Origin: Manihot esculenta
Lineage: Eukaryota > Streptophyta > Magnoliopsida > Malpighiales > Euphorbiaceae
Length of the DNA stretch: 64,000 bases
Direction: 5' to 3'
Assembly: GCF_001659605.2 (NCBI RefSeq)
Contig: NC_035164.2
Coordinates: forward strand, 12,126,965-12,190,964
Shown here one piece after another: positions 1 through 12,200 of the stretch; position 1 is the stretch's first letter; the number at the start of each line of letters is the position of its first letter. The notes beneath the pieces are model-generated. The model saw only the letters and a list, made by a program, of their open reading frames with translations. It was not told the origin of the DNA and made no database searches. The position numbers and the translations under genes were made by a program.

Positions 1-672
1 AGATCGGTCTGGTACCAGGCAACAATTCTATTTCAAACTCTATCTCCCTATCAAGTGGTAGTCCTAGAAGCTCGTCTGAGAAGACGTCTGGAAATTCTCG
101 AACTATTGGTATTGAGGCTGGTTCCCTAACCTGGTTATCTAGCTCTCTCACATGAGCTAGAAATCCCTGACAACCCCTCCTGAGCAACCTACGAGCCTGA
201 AGGGCTGAGATCAAACCTCTAGGTGTACCACTCCTATCTCCTCTGAAGACACACTCTGACCCATCCTGATCTCTGAGACTGACTACCTTGTCTCTACAGT
301 TCAAGGTAGCTCCATGTGTAGATAGCCAATCCATCCCTAGAATGACATCAAAATCTGTCAAATCTAGAACCACTAGGTCAGCTAGAAGGCATCTACCCTC
401 TATGAACACTGGACTGAAACGACAGACTGACTCTGCCACTGATGGGTCACATTTGGGTCCACTGACCCAGAGAGGACACTCTAACCCAGAGACTATCAGA
501 CCCAATCTCTCCACGGCTCTCGAAGCAATAAAAGAGTGAGAAGCACAGGGGTCCATCAAAGCATACACATCAGAACAACCAATGATGAGGTTACCTGACA
601 CCATTGTGTTCGACGTGTTTGCCTCCTCCTATGTCACAGTGAAGATCTGTGCTGGGGCTACCGGACCTTCAC
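1..672 (-). pseudogene. Element B protease and start of RT linker (pol fragment)
   Basis: The minus strand encodes, from 672 down to 1, the end of the gag spacer, the aspartic protease and the linker leading to RT. Recognisable pieces are the region before the active site, the flap-side segment [18 protein letters not shown], and the linker ending in LLPGTRPI just before the RT. The catalytic motif has the family form D-P-x-A-S-H-S-F rather than D-S/T-G. Right of 672 the frame breaks at element A and resumes at 6966. The fragment is cut by the window edge, so its downstream state cannot be judged. Confidence 0.85.
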
Positions 673-1054
673 TGTAACGACCCCAAAATGGACCATCACC
701 GGCGCTAGGATTCAGGTCGGCTTAAGGCGCCAAAACCCGTAGCAAGCCTGCTATACTCTCTGTGTACCTGTAAATCTCATACATGATCATACATTTTCTG
801 TGAAAAATAAAAACTCTTTTCTCTGTACCAAGGCTTAACCTGTGCATGCACTATCTCTGTACTCTGTACTCTGTACTCTGTACCCCTTAGATGGGTTAAC
901 TCATACCTGTTAAGCCTAGTTTTTCACATACTCAGTAAAACATATACATATACAGATCATGTACATAACAATAGATTTACAACACAAACTACTAAGTCAA
1001 GCACATCTGTAACTGCAAACACAACTAGTAACATGACATCTCTTTAACATTACA
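673..1054 (-). repeat. Element A truncated 3' LTR
   Basis: This stretch matches 4739 to about 5135 of A's 5' LTR nearly base for base, starting at TGTAACGACCCC, the LTR end in reverse. Similarity stops at 1054, where RNase H downstream coding sequence begins. A 7-bp microsatellite CTCTGTA has four copies here (855-882) against six in the 5' LTR. Confidence 0.92.
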
Positions 1055-4000
1055 GGTGTCACTCTCATTTGTGCGATCAATGCACCTGTACCAGACAACT
1101 CTAACTGTAATCCCTCTTCTAAGAGCTTGTAAAGCTCCATCACGACTGGTCTCCGTTCTGCTGCTATATGGGATAAACTGCTTAGTGACTTCCGGCTTAG
1201 GGCATCTGCTACAACATTCGCCTTACCCGGATGATACTGGATCTTACAATCATAATCACTGAGCAATTCGACCCATCTCCTCTGCCTCAAATTCAGCTCT
1301 CTCTGACTCAAGATGTACTGTAAACTCTTGTGATCAGTGAAGATCTCGCATTTAACCCCGTAGAGGTAATGCCGCTACATCTTAAGTGCAAAGATAACTG
1401 CTGCCATCTCTAGGTCATGGGTAGGGTAATTCAACTCGTGCTTCTTCAACTGTCTAGAAGCATAAGCTATCACCCTATTACTCTGCATCAAAACACAGCC
1501 CAATCCCACTCGAGATGCATCACAGAACACTGTGAAATCCTCATTACTGACAGGCAGAGCTAACACTGGTGCTGTTGTCAATCTCCCCTTGAGCTCCTCA
1601 AAGCTCTCTTCACACTGGTCTGACCAGACAAACTTCTGGTTCTTCTGAGTCAGTTTGGTCATAGGAGCCGCTATCCTTGAGAAATTCTGAACGAACCTCC
1701 TGTAGTAACCTGCCAGTCCCATAAAGCTTTTAATCTCAGTCACTGTAGTGGGTCTGGGCCAGTTAGCTACAGTCTCTATCTTCTTGGGGTCTACCTCAAT
1801 ACCCTCTGCTGATACTACATGTCCTAAGAAGGAAATGCTCCTCAACCAAAACTCACACTTCGAGAATTTGGCATATAAACCATGCTCTCTCAGTGTCTGC
1901 AGAACTATCCTCAGATGCTGGGCATGCTCCTCTGCATCTCTGGAATACACTAAAATATCATCGATGAAAACAATGACAAAGTGATCCAGAAACTCACTGA
2001 AAACTCTGTTCATGAGATCCATGAATGCTGCAGGGGCGTTAGTCAACCCGAACGGCATCACGAAGAACTCATAATGCCCATATCTAGTTCTGAACGCTGT
2101 CTTTGGCACATCTGCCTCTCTGACTCTCAATTGATGATACCCGGATCTCAGATCTATTTTTGAGAAACAACCTGCTCTAGCTAGCTGGTCAAATAGATCA
2201 TCAATCCTAGGTAGAGGATATCTATTCTTGATAGTGACCTTGTTCAACTGTCTGTAGTCGATACAAAGTCTGAGGGATCCATCCTTCTTTCTGACAAAGA
2301 GCACTGGAGCACCCCAAGGTGAGGTACTAGGGCGGATGAAACCCTTATCTACCAAGTCCTGCAACTGCTCTTTTAACTCTTTTAACTCTGCTGGCGCCAT
2401 CCTGTAGGGAGGAATAGAGATAGGTCTGGTACCTGGCAGCAATTCGATTTCAAACCCTATCTCCCTATCAGGTGGAAGTCTTGGTAAATCGTCTGGGAAC
2501 ACATCAAGAAACTCTCGAACTACTGGTACTGTGGCTGGTTCCCTAACCTGACTGTCTAGCTCTCTCACATGAGCTAGAAACCCCTGACAACCCCTCCTAA
2601 GCAAATGACGAGCCTGAAGGGCTGAAATCATACCTCTGGGTGTACCTCTCCTGTCTCCTCTGAAGACACACTCTAACCCATCCTGGTCTCTGAGACTCAC
2701 TAGCTTCTCTCTACAGTCCAAAGTAGCACTATATGTAGCTAACCAATCCATCCCTAGAATGACATCAAAATCTGTCAAATCTAGAACCACAAGGTCAGCT
2801 GGAAGGCATCTACCCTTTATAAACACTGGACTGAAACGACAGACTGACACTGCCACTGATGGGTCACATTTAGGTCCACTGACCCAGAGAGGATACTCTA
2901 ATTCAGAACTGATCAAACCCAATCTCTCTATGGCTCTCGACGCAATAAAGGAATGAGAAGCACCGGGGTCCATCGAAGCATACACATCTGAACACCCAAT
3001 GATGAGATTACCTGACACCACTGTGTTCGACGTGTTCGCCTCCTCCTGTGTCACAGTGAAAATCCGTGCTGGGGCTACCGGATTTCCACCTCGGGAACCT
3101 GCTGCTGAAGTAGAGGCTGCCCCTCTCCCTCTACCTCTGCCACTACTCTGAGGCATGACTGGAGCTGCTGGCTGTACAACTGGCTGTACCACACTGCCTG
3201 AACTCATCTGCTGGGATGGTGCAAAAGTCACCTGAGGACAATCCAGAGCAATATGCCCTTCCTGTCCACAGCGAAAACAAGCTGTAGATCCCAACCGACA
3301 AACTCCTCCATGTGTTTTTCCGCATCTTCTGCAGACTGGAGCTGTGCCAGAGCTTGAGCCACTACCTATTCTCAGACCTGACTTCACTTTACTCCAGAAC
3401 TTACTCTTTGTTCCTTTTGCTCTATCCCATCTCTTGCTGCCTGAACTGGGGGCCTTAGAACCCGAAGCCTGTGCCTTTGATTGTTTCTAAATATTGGCAC
3501 TAGCTTCCATTTTCCTGGCTGCGTCCACTATGGTGTGGAAACTCTCCTTTTCTGCTGGAAGAATCAAGGAAGAATACCTGGGATGCAATCTCATAGTATA
3601 TCTCCTTGCCTTCTTCTGATCAGTATCATAGGCTTGACCCACGTACTGAACCAAATCCAGGAACTTATATGTGAATTCATCAACACTCATCTCATCTGTC
3701 TGTCTCAACTGTTCAAACTCTATCACTTTCATCTCCCGAGAACTGTCAGGAAAAGCCCACCCTGCAAACTCATTGGCGAACTCTCCCCAAGACATATTAT
3801 TCATCCTGGGTTCCACATAATTCTTGAACCATTCTCTGGCCTTCTTGCATTTCAATGTGAAACCTGCCATTTCAATGGCTCTCCTATCATCTGCTCCCAA
3901 TTCACTGGTTATCATCCTAACTGCTCTGAGGTAATCAAATGGATCATCTCCCGTGTTGTATTTAGGCGCATCCAATTTCAAGTACTCCGTCATTTTTACT

Positions 4001-4530
4001 TTACCTCCAGAGGAGCTAGGTTGATGTCTGTCAACAACAGGGGCTACTGGTTCTGGTGATGGTGGTACTGGGTCATTTAGCTCTGGGTGTGCTGCACTTG
4101 GATGGGTAGGGGATGGTGGATACATAGGATATGGTGGATAGTAAGGAGGATAAGGCATATATGGCATATAAGGAGGATATGGGACAAAATTAGAGTACTC
4201 TGACATACCTCCCATCGGATACTCTGGTTATCCATAACCTGAGGCCTGAGCACCTCCCTGCGACTCTCCCATACCTTCCTCAAAGCTGCCTATACCCATA
4301 CTGTCATCTCTAGACTGGTCAATCTCCATTGCCTCCCTCCTTTCCTCTGATCTTCCTCCCCTAGCTGTACCTCTTCTGCTCTCGTCTACAGACCTTCTAG
4401 GGTCTATTGACGTACCTTCCCTGCTAGATCTCTGAGACCTTGCCCTCGGCAATGCAGGAGGACGAGCAGCTACTCTCTCACCATCTGGTGGGACTCCAGT
4501 CAATCGAGCTGATCGACGAGTTCCTCTCAT
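1055..4530 (-). pseudogene. gag-pol: Element A gag-pol (gag, CCHC, protease, RT, RNase H); integrase deleted
   Basis: One frame runs from ATG (4528-4530, peptide MRGTRRSARL) to 1055. It carries a basic N-terminus, a proline/tyrosine-rich spacer (about 4100-4215), the gag capsid domain (about 3490-4000), a CCHC knuckle [14 protein letters not shown] (about 3240-3280), protease with [12 protein letters not shown] with FIDDILVYS (about 1955-1975), and RNase H with FCDAS and [13 protein letters not shown] and protease look complete. Premature stops are at 4228-4230, 3487-3489 (CAG to TAG) and 1375-1377 (TGG to TAG), with no frameshift seen. About 10 codons of the spacer before 4215 are missing compared with C. 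Coding stops abruptly after [10 protein letters not shown] at the deletion joint with the LTR. It is nonfunctional, because integrase and chromodomain are absent. Confidence 0.93.
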
Positions 4531-4738
4531 CTTTACTCTCTGAAACAACACATAACATAGCACTTTAGCACATAAACATCAATAAAGCACATGCATAACA
4601 TAGCATATCATAGATAGGACTCAAAACCCTATCCTAGTGGACATAATTTCCTATTGTGCTTGACCACTTTTAACCTCTATGAGCCCAACACTATCTCTAT
4701 AGGTCCGATCATGTGAACCTAGGGCTCTGATACCAATC
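4531..4738 (-). promoter_or_regulatory. Element A 5' leader with primer binding site and 3' splice acceptor-like site
   Basis: The primer site is 4724-4735 (reverse of TGGTATCAGAGC, complementary to initiator Met-tRNA), three bases inside the LTR edge. On the minus strand the leader ends in TGTTTCAG (AG at 4541-4540), nine bases before the gag ATG. This is a good match to a 3' splice acceptor and occurs at the same place in the other five Tekay-type elements here. Confidence 0.8.
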
Positions 4739-4921
4739 TGTAACGACCCCAAAATGGACCGTCACCGGCGCTAGGATTCAGGTCGGCTTAAGGCCGCCAG
4801 AACCCGTAGCAAGCCTGCTATACTATCTGTGTACCTGTAAATCTCATACATGATCATACATTTTCTGTGAAAAATAAAAACTCTTTTCTCTGTACCAAGG
4901 CTTAACCTGTGCATGCACTAT

Positions 4922-4963
4922 CTCTGTACTCTGTACTCTGTACTCTGTACTCTGTACTCTGTA
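4922..4963. repeat. 7-bp microsatellite (CTCTGTA)6 in element A 5' LTR
   Basis: Six perfect head-to-tail copies. The corresponding place in the 3' LTR (855-882) has four. Because both LTRs were copied from one template at insertion, the difference arose afterwards by slippage. Confidence 0.95.
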
Positions 4964-5444
4964 CCCCTTAGATGAGTTAACTCATACCTGTTAAGCCTGG
5001 TTTTTCACATACTCAGTAAAACATATACATATACAGATCATGTACATAACAATAGATTTACAACACAAACTACTAAGTCAAGCACATCTGTAACTGCAAA
5101 CACAACTAGTAACATGACATCTCTTTAACATTACATGTCCACTCTACACTATTACATTTCTCTTTACTCTTTCCGTACTCTGCTAGACTGTCCCTGTACA
5201 CTGTACACTGAACCTGCAAAACTGGGGTTAAGGGAGTGGGATGAGCTCTATAGCCCAGTGAGTAGAACAGTAAAACATTTCAGTAAACATGATCTCATGG
5301 AATGCACCATATCACAGACAAGCCACATTAAGAGTAAACCTGTCACCACATAGTCCCAGTAACTCTGTGCCAGGGCGTAGAATCGAGCACCTGGTCTTCC
5401 TGTCATATATGTATATGTGTATATAACACCTCTGTACTTACCAT

Positions 5445-5553
5445 TGCCAGGGCGTAGTCAAAGGCTCCTGGTCTTTACTATACCTGCCAGGGCGTAGTCA
5501 AAGGCTCCTGGTCTTTACTATACCTGCCAGGGCGTAGTCAAAGGCTCCTGGAC
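5445..5553. repeat. 40-bp minisatellite in element A 5' LTR
   Basis: Units start at 5445, 5485 and 5525, each beginning TGCCAGGGCGTAGTCAAAGG. The first two are identical over 40 bp and the third is partial. A degenerate unit lies at about 5377. The same position in the other LTRs carries a different short tandem repeat (see findings). Confidence 0.95.
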
Positions 5554-6965
5554 TTCCTGTCTGAGACTATTGGATCATTCAGCATTCACTCACATCACCA
5601 AATAACGATGCAATGCAACATATTCATAGATACTAATGCAATCAACCTATTGCATAATCATGATGCATGAGATATGCTAAAACATTCCATTGTGCAAGTA
5701 AAAGAGTTAAGTTTCTTTCCACTCACCTCTGGCTAACTGGACTGACTCTGCAGGCTCGGAACACTCTGGAGCAGGACTCACTGCTGCTCTCTCTGGTTCC
5801 TCTGGTCTGTACCTATACAAATAGACTCCAATGAGGGACCAAACTAGCGTATGACCAACTCTATTACATTCCCCAAGAATCCCCTTAACCTCACTCTATC
5901 ATCCATGCAAAGCATGCAAAGGAAAGCTGGACAGAACACTTTCGGCGGCAGGTTCGGCGGCCGAAAGTCCTCTCCAGAGACGAAACTCAAGCACCTTCGG
6001 CGGCCGAACTTCCACTTTCGGCAGCCGAACCCTTTCGGGGGCAAGTTTCGGAGGCCAAAAGGCACTCCAGAGACGAAAGTCTCTAACCTTCGGCGGCACC
6101 TTCGGCAGCCGAACTTCCCTCCAGAGCCGAAAGTCCAAAAGCTCGGGGGCAAGCTTGGGCAGCCGAAGCCACCTCCTCTCTCCTCCTCAGGGGTTCGGCG
6201 GCCGAATGTACCTTCGGCTGCCGAACCTGAGTTCATCAGCAGGGCAGAAACTTGCCCTGCCTCTCGCCAAATGCACCAAACTCCTCTCCAACTGCACACC
6301 ACACTTCCTCCACTTGCATACACGCATGTATATGCTCAAAGGGGTCAACAACTACCTAAAAACCCCAAACACACAACACAAACAACACAGAAACAACCTT
6401 CCATAATCCCCATAAAACCTTCAGAAAACATAAAAACAAGCTCAGGATCTTTACTTACCTCTTGAAATCAAGAAGATGACCGATCCTAACGTGGAGTTTT
6501 GGAGCAACTTGCCTTCCAACTCTCCAAACTTCACAACTTTGATGTTTTAGCTTAAAACCTTCAAAAGATCATAAAAACTAATCAAATCTTTGCATGATTT
6601 AATGAAAACATGAAAGAATACTCACAAAGGACAGAGTTTCACCTCAGCAAGTGAAAGAAACGGTGCTCTTACTGCTTCAACCGACTGAGGGCCATTTATA
6701 GGTGGCTGGCCAGGCCACCTTCGGCGGCCACACGTTAAACCGAAAGCCATGCATGTTCGGCGGCCGAACCTCAACTTCGGCGGCCGAACCTGGCTTTTCT
6801 GCCTTGGTTCATTTCACTCAAAAACTCATTTCCTTATGCGTAAAACTTAATGAACATATCAAAACATGTGAGAAATATATAAATCTAACCCTTCTAGAGA
6901 CTTCCGACATCCCGGACTCCACCGGAAAGTAGAATGCCGCTGCCGGGCTCTAGCCGGGTATTACA

Positions 6966-7353
6966 TTCACCTCGGAAACCTGCTGCTGAAGAAGAGGCTG
7001 ACCCTCTCCCTCTGCCTCTGCCACTGCTCTGAGTCATGGCTGGAGCTGCTGGCTGAGCCACACTAACTGAGGTCATCTGCTGGGATGGTGCCATAAAGGC
7101 TCCTCCAGGACACTCCCGTGCAAAATGCACCTCCTGCCCACACTTAAAGCAAGCTGTAGATCCCAACCGACAAACTCCTCTGTGCGGTCTCCCACATCTC
7201 ATACAAACTGAACTACCTGTGCCAGAGCTTGAGCCACTACCCATTCCCAGACTAGACTTGATCTTGTTCCAGAACTTGCCCTTCTTGGACTTAAACTTTT
7301 CTCCCTTCTTGCTGCCAAAAGCTGCTACACTGGGGGTCTTAGAACCCGAAGGC
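6966..7353 (-). pseudogene. Element B gag 3' end (CCHC knuckle and spacer)
   Basis: The minus strand encodes the basic linker KFKSKKGKFWNKIKSSLGMG, the CCHC knuckle CFKCGQEVHFARECP and the GRGRGSASSS spacer that leads into protease. It is the direct continuation of the 1-672 piece across element A. At 7351-7354 the gag sequence turns abruptly into the interior of an LTR belonging to element C. A deletion therefore removed the junction, including part of B gag. Confidence 0.88.
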
Positions 7354-9186
7354 TGCACAACATATAAACAGACCATGTATACAAAAAGGATTTACAACAT
7401 GGGTCAAGCATAATACTCTACACTATACAATACTAAACCATTTCTTTACAATATTACATGTCCACTCTATGCTATTACAAAAGTCTTTACTCTTCCTGTA
7501 CCCTGCTGACTGCCCTCTGACTCTGATCCTGCAAAACTGGGGTTAAAGGAGAGGGATGAGCTATACTAGCCCAGTGAGTAGAACAAATCAAACATGTCAA
7601 TAAAACATGCTCACATGGAATGCATCACATCACAAGTAAATCACATCATCTCAGACGGACTGATTCAAAATTCCCTCAATCTGTGCCCGGCCCGCGAAGG
7701 AGCTCCTCAGGACTTTATTACGCATCCTAGGGTGCCCTGTGCCCGGCCCTCTTAGGGCTCCTCAGGACTTTACTACGAGGGCTAATGAATCCACTATGTC
7801 CGATCTGTACAAGCATAGAATAATGCAATGCGTCACATTAGTGTATTCTAGTGCACTCAACCTATTACATATCATGATGCATGGAACATGCTCAAAACAT
7901 TTACTTTCTCAATTTAAAACATTAAGTTTAGTTCTACTCACCTCTGGCTGACTCTGAGCTAACTCTGAATACTCTGAAGCAGTGCTCACTGCTGCTCTCT
8001 TCGGTTCCTCTAGTCTGTTCCTACACAGGTGGACGCAAATGAGGGACCAAACTAACTCAAGAACAACTCTAGAATACTACCCAAAACCCCCCTAAAACAT
8101 CCTAAAAGAATCAAGAAAAACATGCAAAAGAAGGCTGGATATGGCACTTTCGGTGGCAGGTTTGGCGGCCGAAAGTCCCTTCTAGAGACGAAACTCAAGC
8201 ACTTTCGGCGGCACTTCGGCTGCCGAAAGTCCTCTCCAGATACGAAAGTCTCTAACCTTCGGCGGCACCTTCGGCGGCCGAAACCCTCCTCCAGAGCCGA
8301 AAGTCCAAACTTTCGGGGGCAAGCTTGGGCAAGCTTCGGCAGCCAAAACCACCTCCTTAGCATGTTCGGCCGCCGAACCTTCTTTCGGCGGCCGAAACTG
8401 GATTCTCTAGTAAGGCAGAAACGTGTTCTGCTTCATGCAAACATACCCAAACTCCACTCAAACATGCAACCAACAACGTCACAACATGCATATACTCAAG
8501 TATAGGCACAAAGGGGTCCAAAACTAACTTAAAACCCCAACAAACAACACAACTAACTACATAAGCATGCTTTGACCACAAATCAACCAAAACCTCAACT
8601 AAACCTAAACATGCATCTCTACCCATAAAACTCCATAAAACTTACATAAATCATGAAAAGAAGTTCAGGATCTTCACTTACCTCTTAGAAACAAGAAGAT
8701 AAACGATCCCAACGTGGAGATATGGAGAAACTCTCCCTCAAAGTCTCCAACTTCAAAACTTTGGTTAATTTGCTCAAAAGCTTCAAAACAACATAAAACT
8801 CATCACAACTTTGCAAGATTTGAAGAAAACATGAAAATCACCCAAGAAAGATCATGATCTCACCTCTGTTTGTGAATGGAAAGAAAATGTTATCCATTCA
8901 CCGACCTAGGGCCTTTTATAGGTGGCTGGCCAGACCACCTTCGGCGGCCTAACGTGAAATCACAACTCATGCATGTTCAGTGGCCGAACTTCACCTTCGG
9001 CGGCCGAACCTTGCATTTCTTCCTTGGCTCTTTTCTTTCAAAAACTCATTTCCTTTTGGACTTAAAACATGAAAACATACTAAACTCCTTTTCAAAAACA
9101 TAAAGCTTACCCTTCTAGCGGATTTCGACATCCGAGATTCCACCGGAAAGTAGAATTCCGATGCCGAACTCTAGCCGAGTATTACA
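7354..9186 (-). repeat. Element C 3' LTR (outer end deleted)
   Basis: It matches C's 5' LTR from about 14725 to 16528. It ends GAGTATTACA at 9186, immediately followed by the reverse polypurine tract, which fixes it as the 3' LTR of a leftward element. Palindrome clusters are at about 8150-8400 and 8935-9010. The TATA box lies in the reverse of CCTATAAAAGG near 8915. Confidence 0.9.
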
Positions 9187-9202
9187 TTCTCCTCCCCTTA
9201 AG
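9187..9202 (-). promoter_or_regulatory. Element C polypurine tract
   Basis: TTCTCCTCCCCTTAAG on the plus strand is the reverse of CTTAAGGGGAGGAGAA, directly beside the 3' LTR. It primes plus-strand DNA synthesis in this class. Confidence 0.9.
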
Positions 9203-9261
9203 AACATTCGTCCCCGAATGTTCCACAAACAATGAAACACATAAAAAGGAGGAAACTAACC

Positions 9262-12200
9262 TTAAAACAGATATGGATATTGCTGGAGCATAGACTCCCG
9301 TGTCTCCCAGGTGCACTCTTCGAGATTGTGGTGGTTCCAAAGGACTTTCACCATTGGAATTTCCTTGTTCCTCAGCTTTCTGATCTGCGTGTCTAGGATC
9401 CTCACTGGCTGCTCTACATAGGTGAGATCTCCAAGGATCTCCACTTCAGGCTCACTAAGAACCTTACTCGGATCTGACATGAACTTTCGGAGCATAGAAA
9501 CATGAAAAACCGGGTGAATTCTCTCCATAGAAGCAGGTAAATCCAGCTTGTACGACACATTCCCGATCTTCTGCAAGATCTCAAAGGGTCCAATGTATCG
9601 TGGGGCTAGCTTACCCTTTTTCCCAAAGCGAACCACTCCTTTCATTGGAGACACCTTCAGCAATACCATACCACCTTCCTGAAACTCTAACTGCTTCCTG
9701 CGGATATCTGCATAGCTTTTCTGTCTGCTCTAAGCAGTCTTGATTCTCTCTCTGATCATGGGCACCGCTCTGCTGGTGATCTCAACTAACTCCGGCCCTG
9801 CAAGAGCCGCCTCTCCTACTTCTTCCCAGCAAACAGGTGATCTGCACTTCCTTCCGTACAAAGCTTCATAAGGGGCCATCCCTATGCTAGCATGATGGCT
9901 GTTATTGTAGGCAAACTCCACCAAAGGTAGGTACTGCCGCCAAGAACCGCCAAAGTCTAACACACACATTCTGAGCATATCCTCTATGGTCTGGATGGTC
10001 CTCTCTGACTGTCCATCAGTCTGTGGATGGAAAGCAGTGCTGAAATCCAACCTTGTGCCCATAGCACTCTGCAGACTCCGCCAAAATCTGGAGGTGAACT
10101 GAGGTTCTCTGTCTGACACTATCGACACTGGGACTCCATGTAACCTTACGATCTCCTCCAAATAAACCTGTGCTAACTTATCCACAAAGTAAGTACTCCT
10201 AACAGGGATGAAATGAGCAGATTTCGTGAGTCTATCCATAATCACCCATATGGAGTCTAGTCTATTGGACGCTGCCGGTAAGCCCACTACAAAATCTATA
10301 GCTATGTTCTCCCATTTCCACTTTGGAATCGGCAGTGGGTTAAGCATTCCAACCGGCTTCTAATGTTCCAGTTTCACCCTCTGGCAAACTTCACAGGCGG
10401 ACACAAACTGTGTCACTTCTTTCTTCATAGCTGGCCACCAATACACTCTTTTCAGATCCTGATACATCTTGGTGGCTCCAGGGTGAACACTATACCTTGC
10501 ATTATGAGCTTCCCTCACAATGTCTCCTTTCAGATTAACGTCATCTGGTACACATAGTCGATTCCCATAGCGGAGGATCCCTTTACTATCAAATCTAAAC
10601 TCTGCATTGTTGCCTGACTCAACAGTCCTGGCAATTTTTACTAACTCAGGGTCCTCATGCTGTTTCTGAGCCACCTGCTCCAGAAACACTGGTGTCACTC
10701 TCATCTGTGCTATCAACGCACCCGTAGCAGACAATTCTAGCTGTAGCCCTTCGTCGATGAGCTTATAAAACTCCATCACCACTGGTCTTCTCTCTGCTGC
10801 TATATGGGACAAACTGCCAAGTGATTTCCGGCTTAAGGCGTCTGCCACAACATTCGCCTTACCCGGATGATACTGAATTCTGCAATCATAGTCACTAAGC
10901 AGTTCTACCCACCTTCTCTGCCTCAAATTCAGCTCTTTCTGACTCAAGATGTACTGTAAACTCTTGTGATCTGTGAAGATCTCGCATTTAACCCTATAAA
11001 GGTAATGCCTCCACATCTTGAGTGCAAAAATAACTGCTGCCATTTCTAGGTCATGGGTGGGGTAATTCAACTCGTGCTTCTTCAACTGTCTCGAAGCATA
11101 AGCAATCACCCTATCATTCTGCATCAGAACACAACCTAATCCCACTATGGACGCATCACAGAACACTGTGAAGTCCTCATTACTGACAGGCAGAGCTAAC
11201 ACCGGTGCTAATGTTAATCTTCTCTTTAGCTCCTCAAAGCTCTCTTCACATTGGTCCGACTACACAAACCTCTGATTCTTCTGAGTTAGTTTGGTCATAG
11301 GAGCAGCTATCTTTGAGAAGTCCTGTACGAACCTCCTGTAGTAACCTGCCAAACCCAAAAAGCTTTTAATTTCAGTCACTGATGTGGGTCTAGGCCAGTT
11401 AGCTACAGCTTCTATCTTCTTGGGGTCTACCTCAATACCTTCTGCGGATACAACATGCCCCAAGAAGGACATGCTCCTCAACCAAAACTCACTCTTAGAG
11501 AACTTGGCATAGAGACCATGCTCTCTCAGAGTTTGCAGTACTGTCCTCAGATGCTGGGCGTGCTCCTCTGCCTCTCTGGAATACACTAAGATATTATCGA
11601 TGAAGACAATAACAAAGTGATCCAGATACTCACTGAAAACTCTGTTCATGAGATCCATGAATGCTGTAGGGGCGTTAGTTAACCCGAACGGCATTACTAA
11701 GAACTCATAATGCCCATATCTGGTCCTGAAAGTTGTCTTTGGCACATCTGCTTCTCTGACTCTCAACTGATGATACCTGGACCTCAGATCTATTTTAGAG
11801 AAACAACCTGCTCCAGCTAGCTGGTCAAATAGATCGTCGATCCTAGGCAAGGGATACTTATTTTTGGTAATGACCTTGTTCCACTGTCTGTAGTCGATAC
11901 AAAGTCTGAGGGATCCATCCTTCTTTCTGACAAAGAGCACTGGAGCACCCTAAGGTGAGGTACTAGGGCGGATGAAACCCTTATCTACCAAGTCCTGCAA
12001 TTGCTCTTTCAGCTCTTTTAACTCTGCTGGCGCCATCCTGTAGGGAGGAATAGAGATAGGTCTGGTACCAGGCAGCAATTCTATTGCAAACTCTATCTCC
12101 CTATCAGGTGGTAGTCCTGGAAGCTCGTCTAGGAAGACGTCTAGAAATTCTCGGACTACTGGCACTGAGGCTGGTTCCCTAACCTGTCTATCTAGCTCTC

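Larger units (their letters stand above)
673..6965 (-). mobile_element. Element A: Tekay-like Ty3 chromovirus with 3' LTR and integrase deletion
   Basis: A runs leftward between perfect TTCAC duplications (668-672 and 6966-6970). It has a complete 5' LTR (4739-6965), a primer site, and a gag-pol frame reading to the end of RNase H. The frame then jumps at 1054/1055 directly into the R/U5-side end of its 3' LTR (673-1054). About 1.8 kb of 3' LTR, the polypurine tract, and all of integrase and chromodomain are therefore gone. The remaining 3' LTR piece is almost identical to the matching part of the 5' LTR, so A is relatively young and was deleted after insertion. Confidence 0.92.
4739..6965 (-). 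repeat. Element A 5' LTR (2227 bp)
   Basis: The LTR starts TGTAACGACC and ends GTATTACA on the plus strand (in element sense TGTAATACC...GGTCGTTACA). The TATA box is the reverse of TATAAA at 6695-6700, next to a conserved GGCTGGCC block. Two clusters of TTCGGCGGCCGAA-type palindromes lie at about 5935-6235 and 6715-6800. Downstream of the TATA box, in element sense, are AG|GTAAGT (GT at 6458-6457) and AG|GTGAGT (near 5725), both consensus 5' splice sites. A 40-bp minisatellite lies at 5445-5553. Confidence 0.93.

Noticed and set aside
5445..5553. CRISPR-like regular repeats
   Set aside because: Units are contiguous 40-mers without unique spacers, inside a plant LTR.
5851..6465. Arg/Pro-rich open frames across LTR palindrome arrays (also at 8122, 15486, 27021, 45759, 48320)
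   Set aside because: The low-complexity RRP/FGG peptides arise from translating TTCGGCGGCCGAA repeats in either strand; no start context, domain or conservation of frame between copies.
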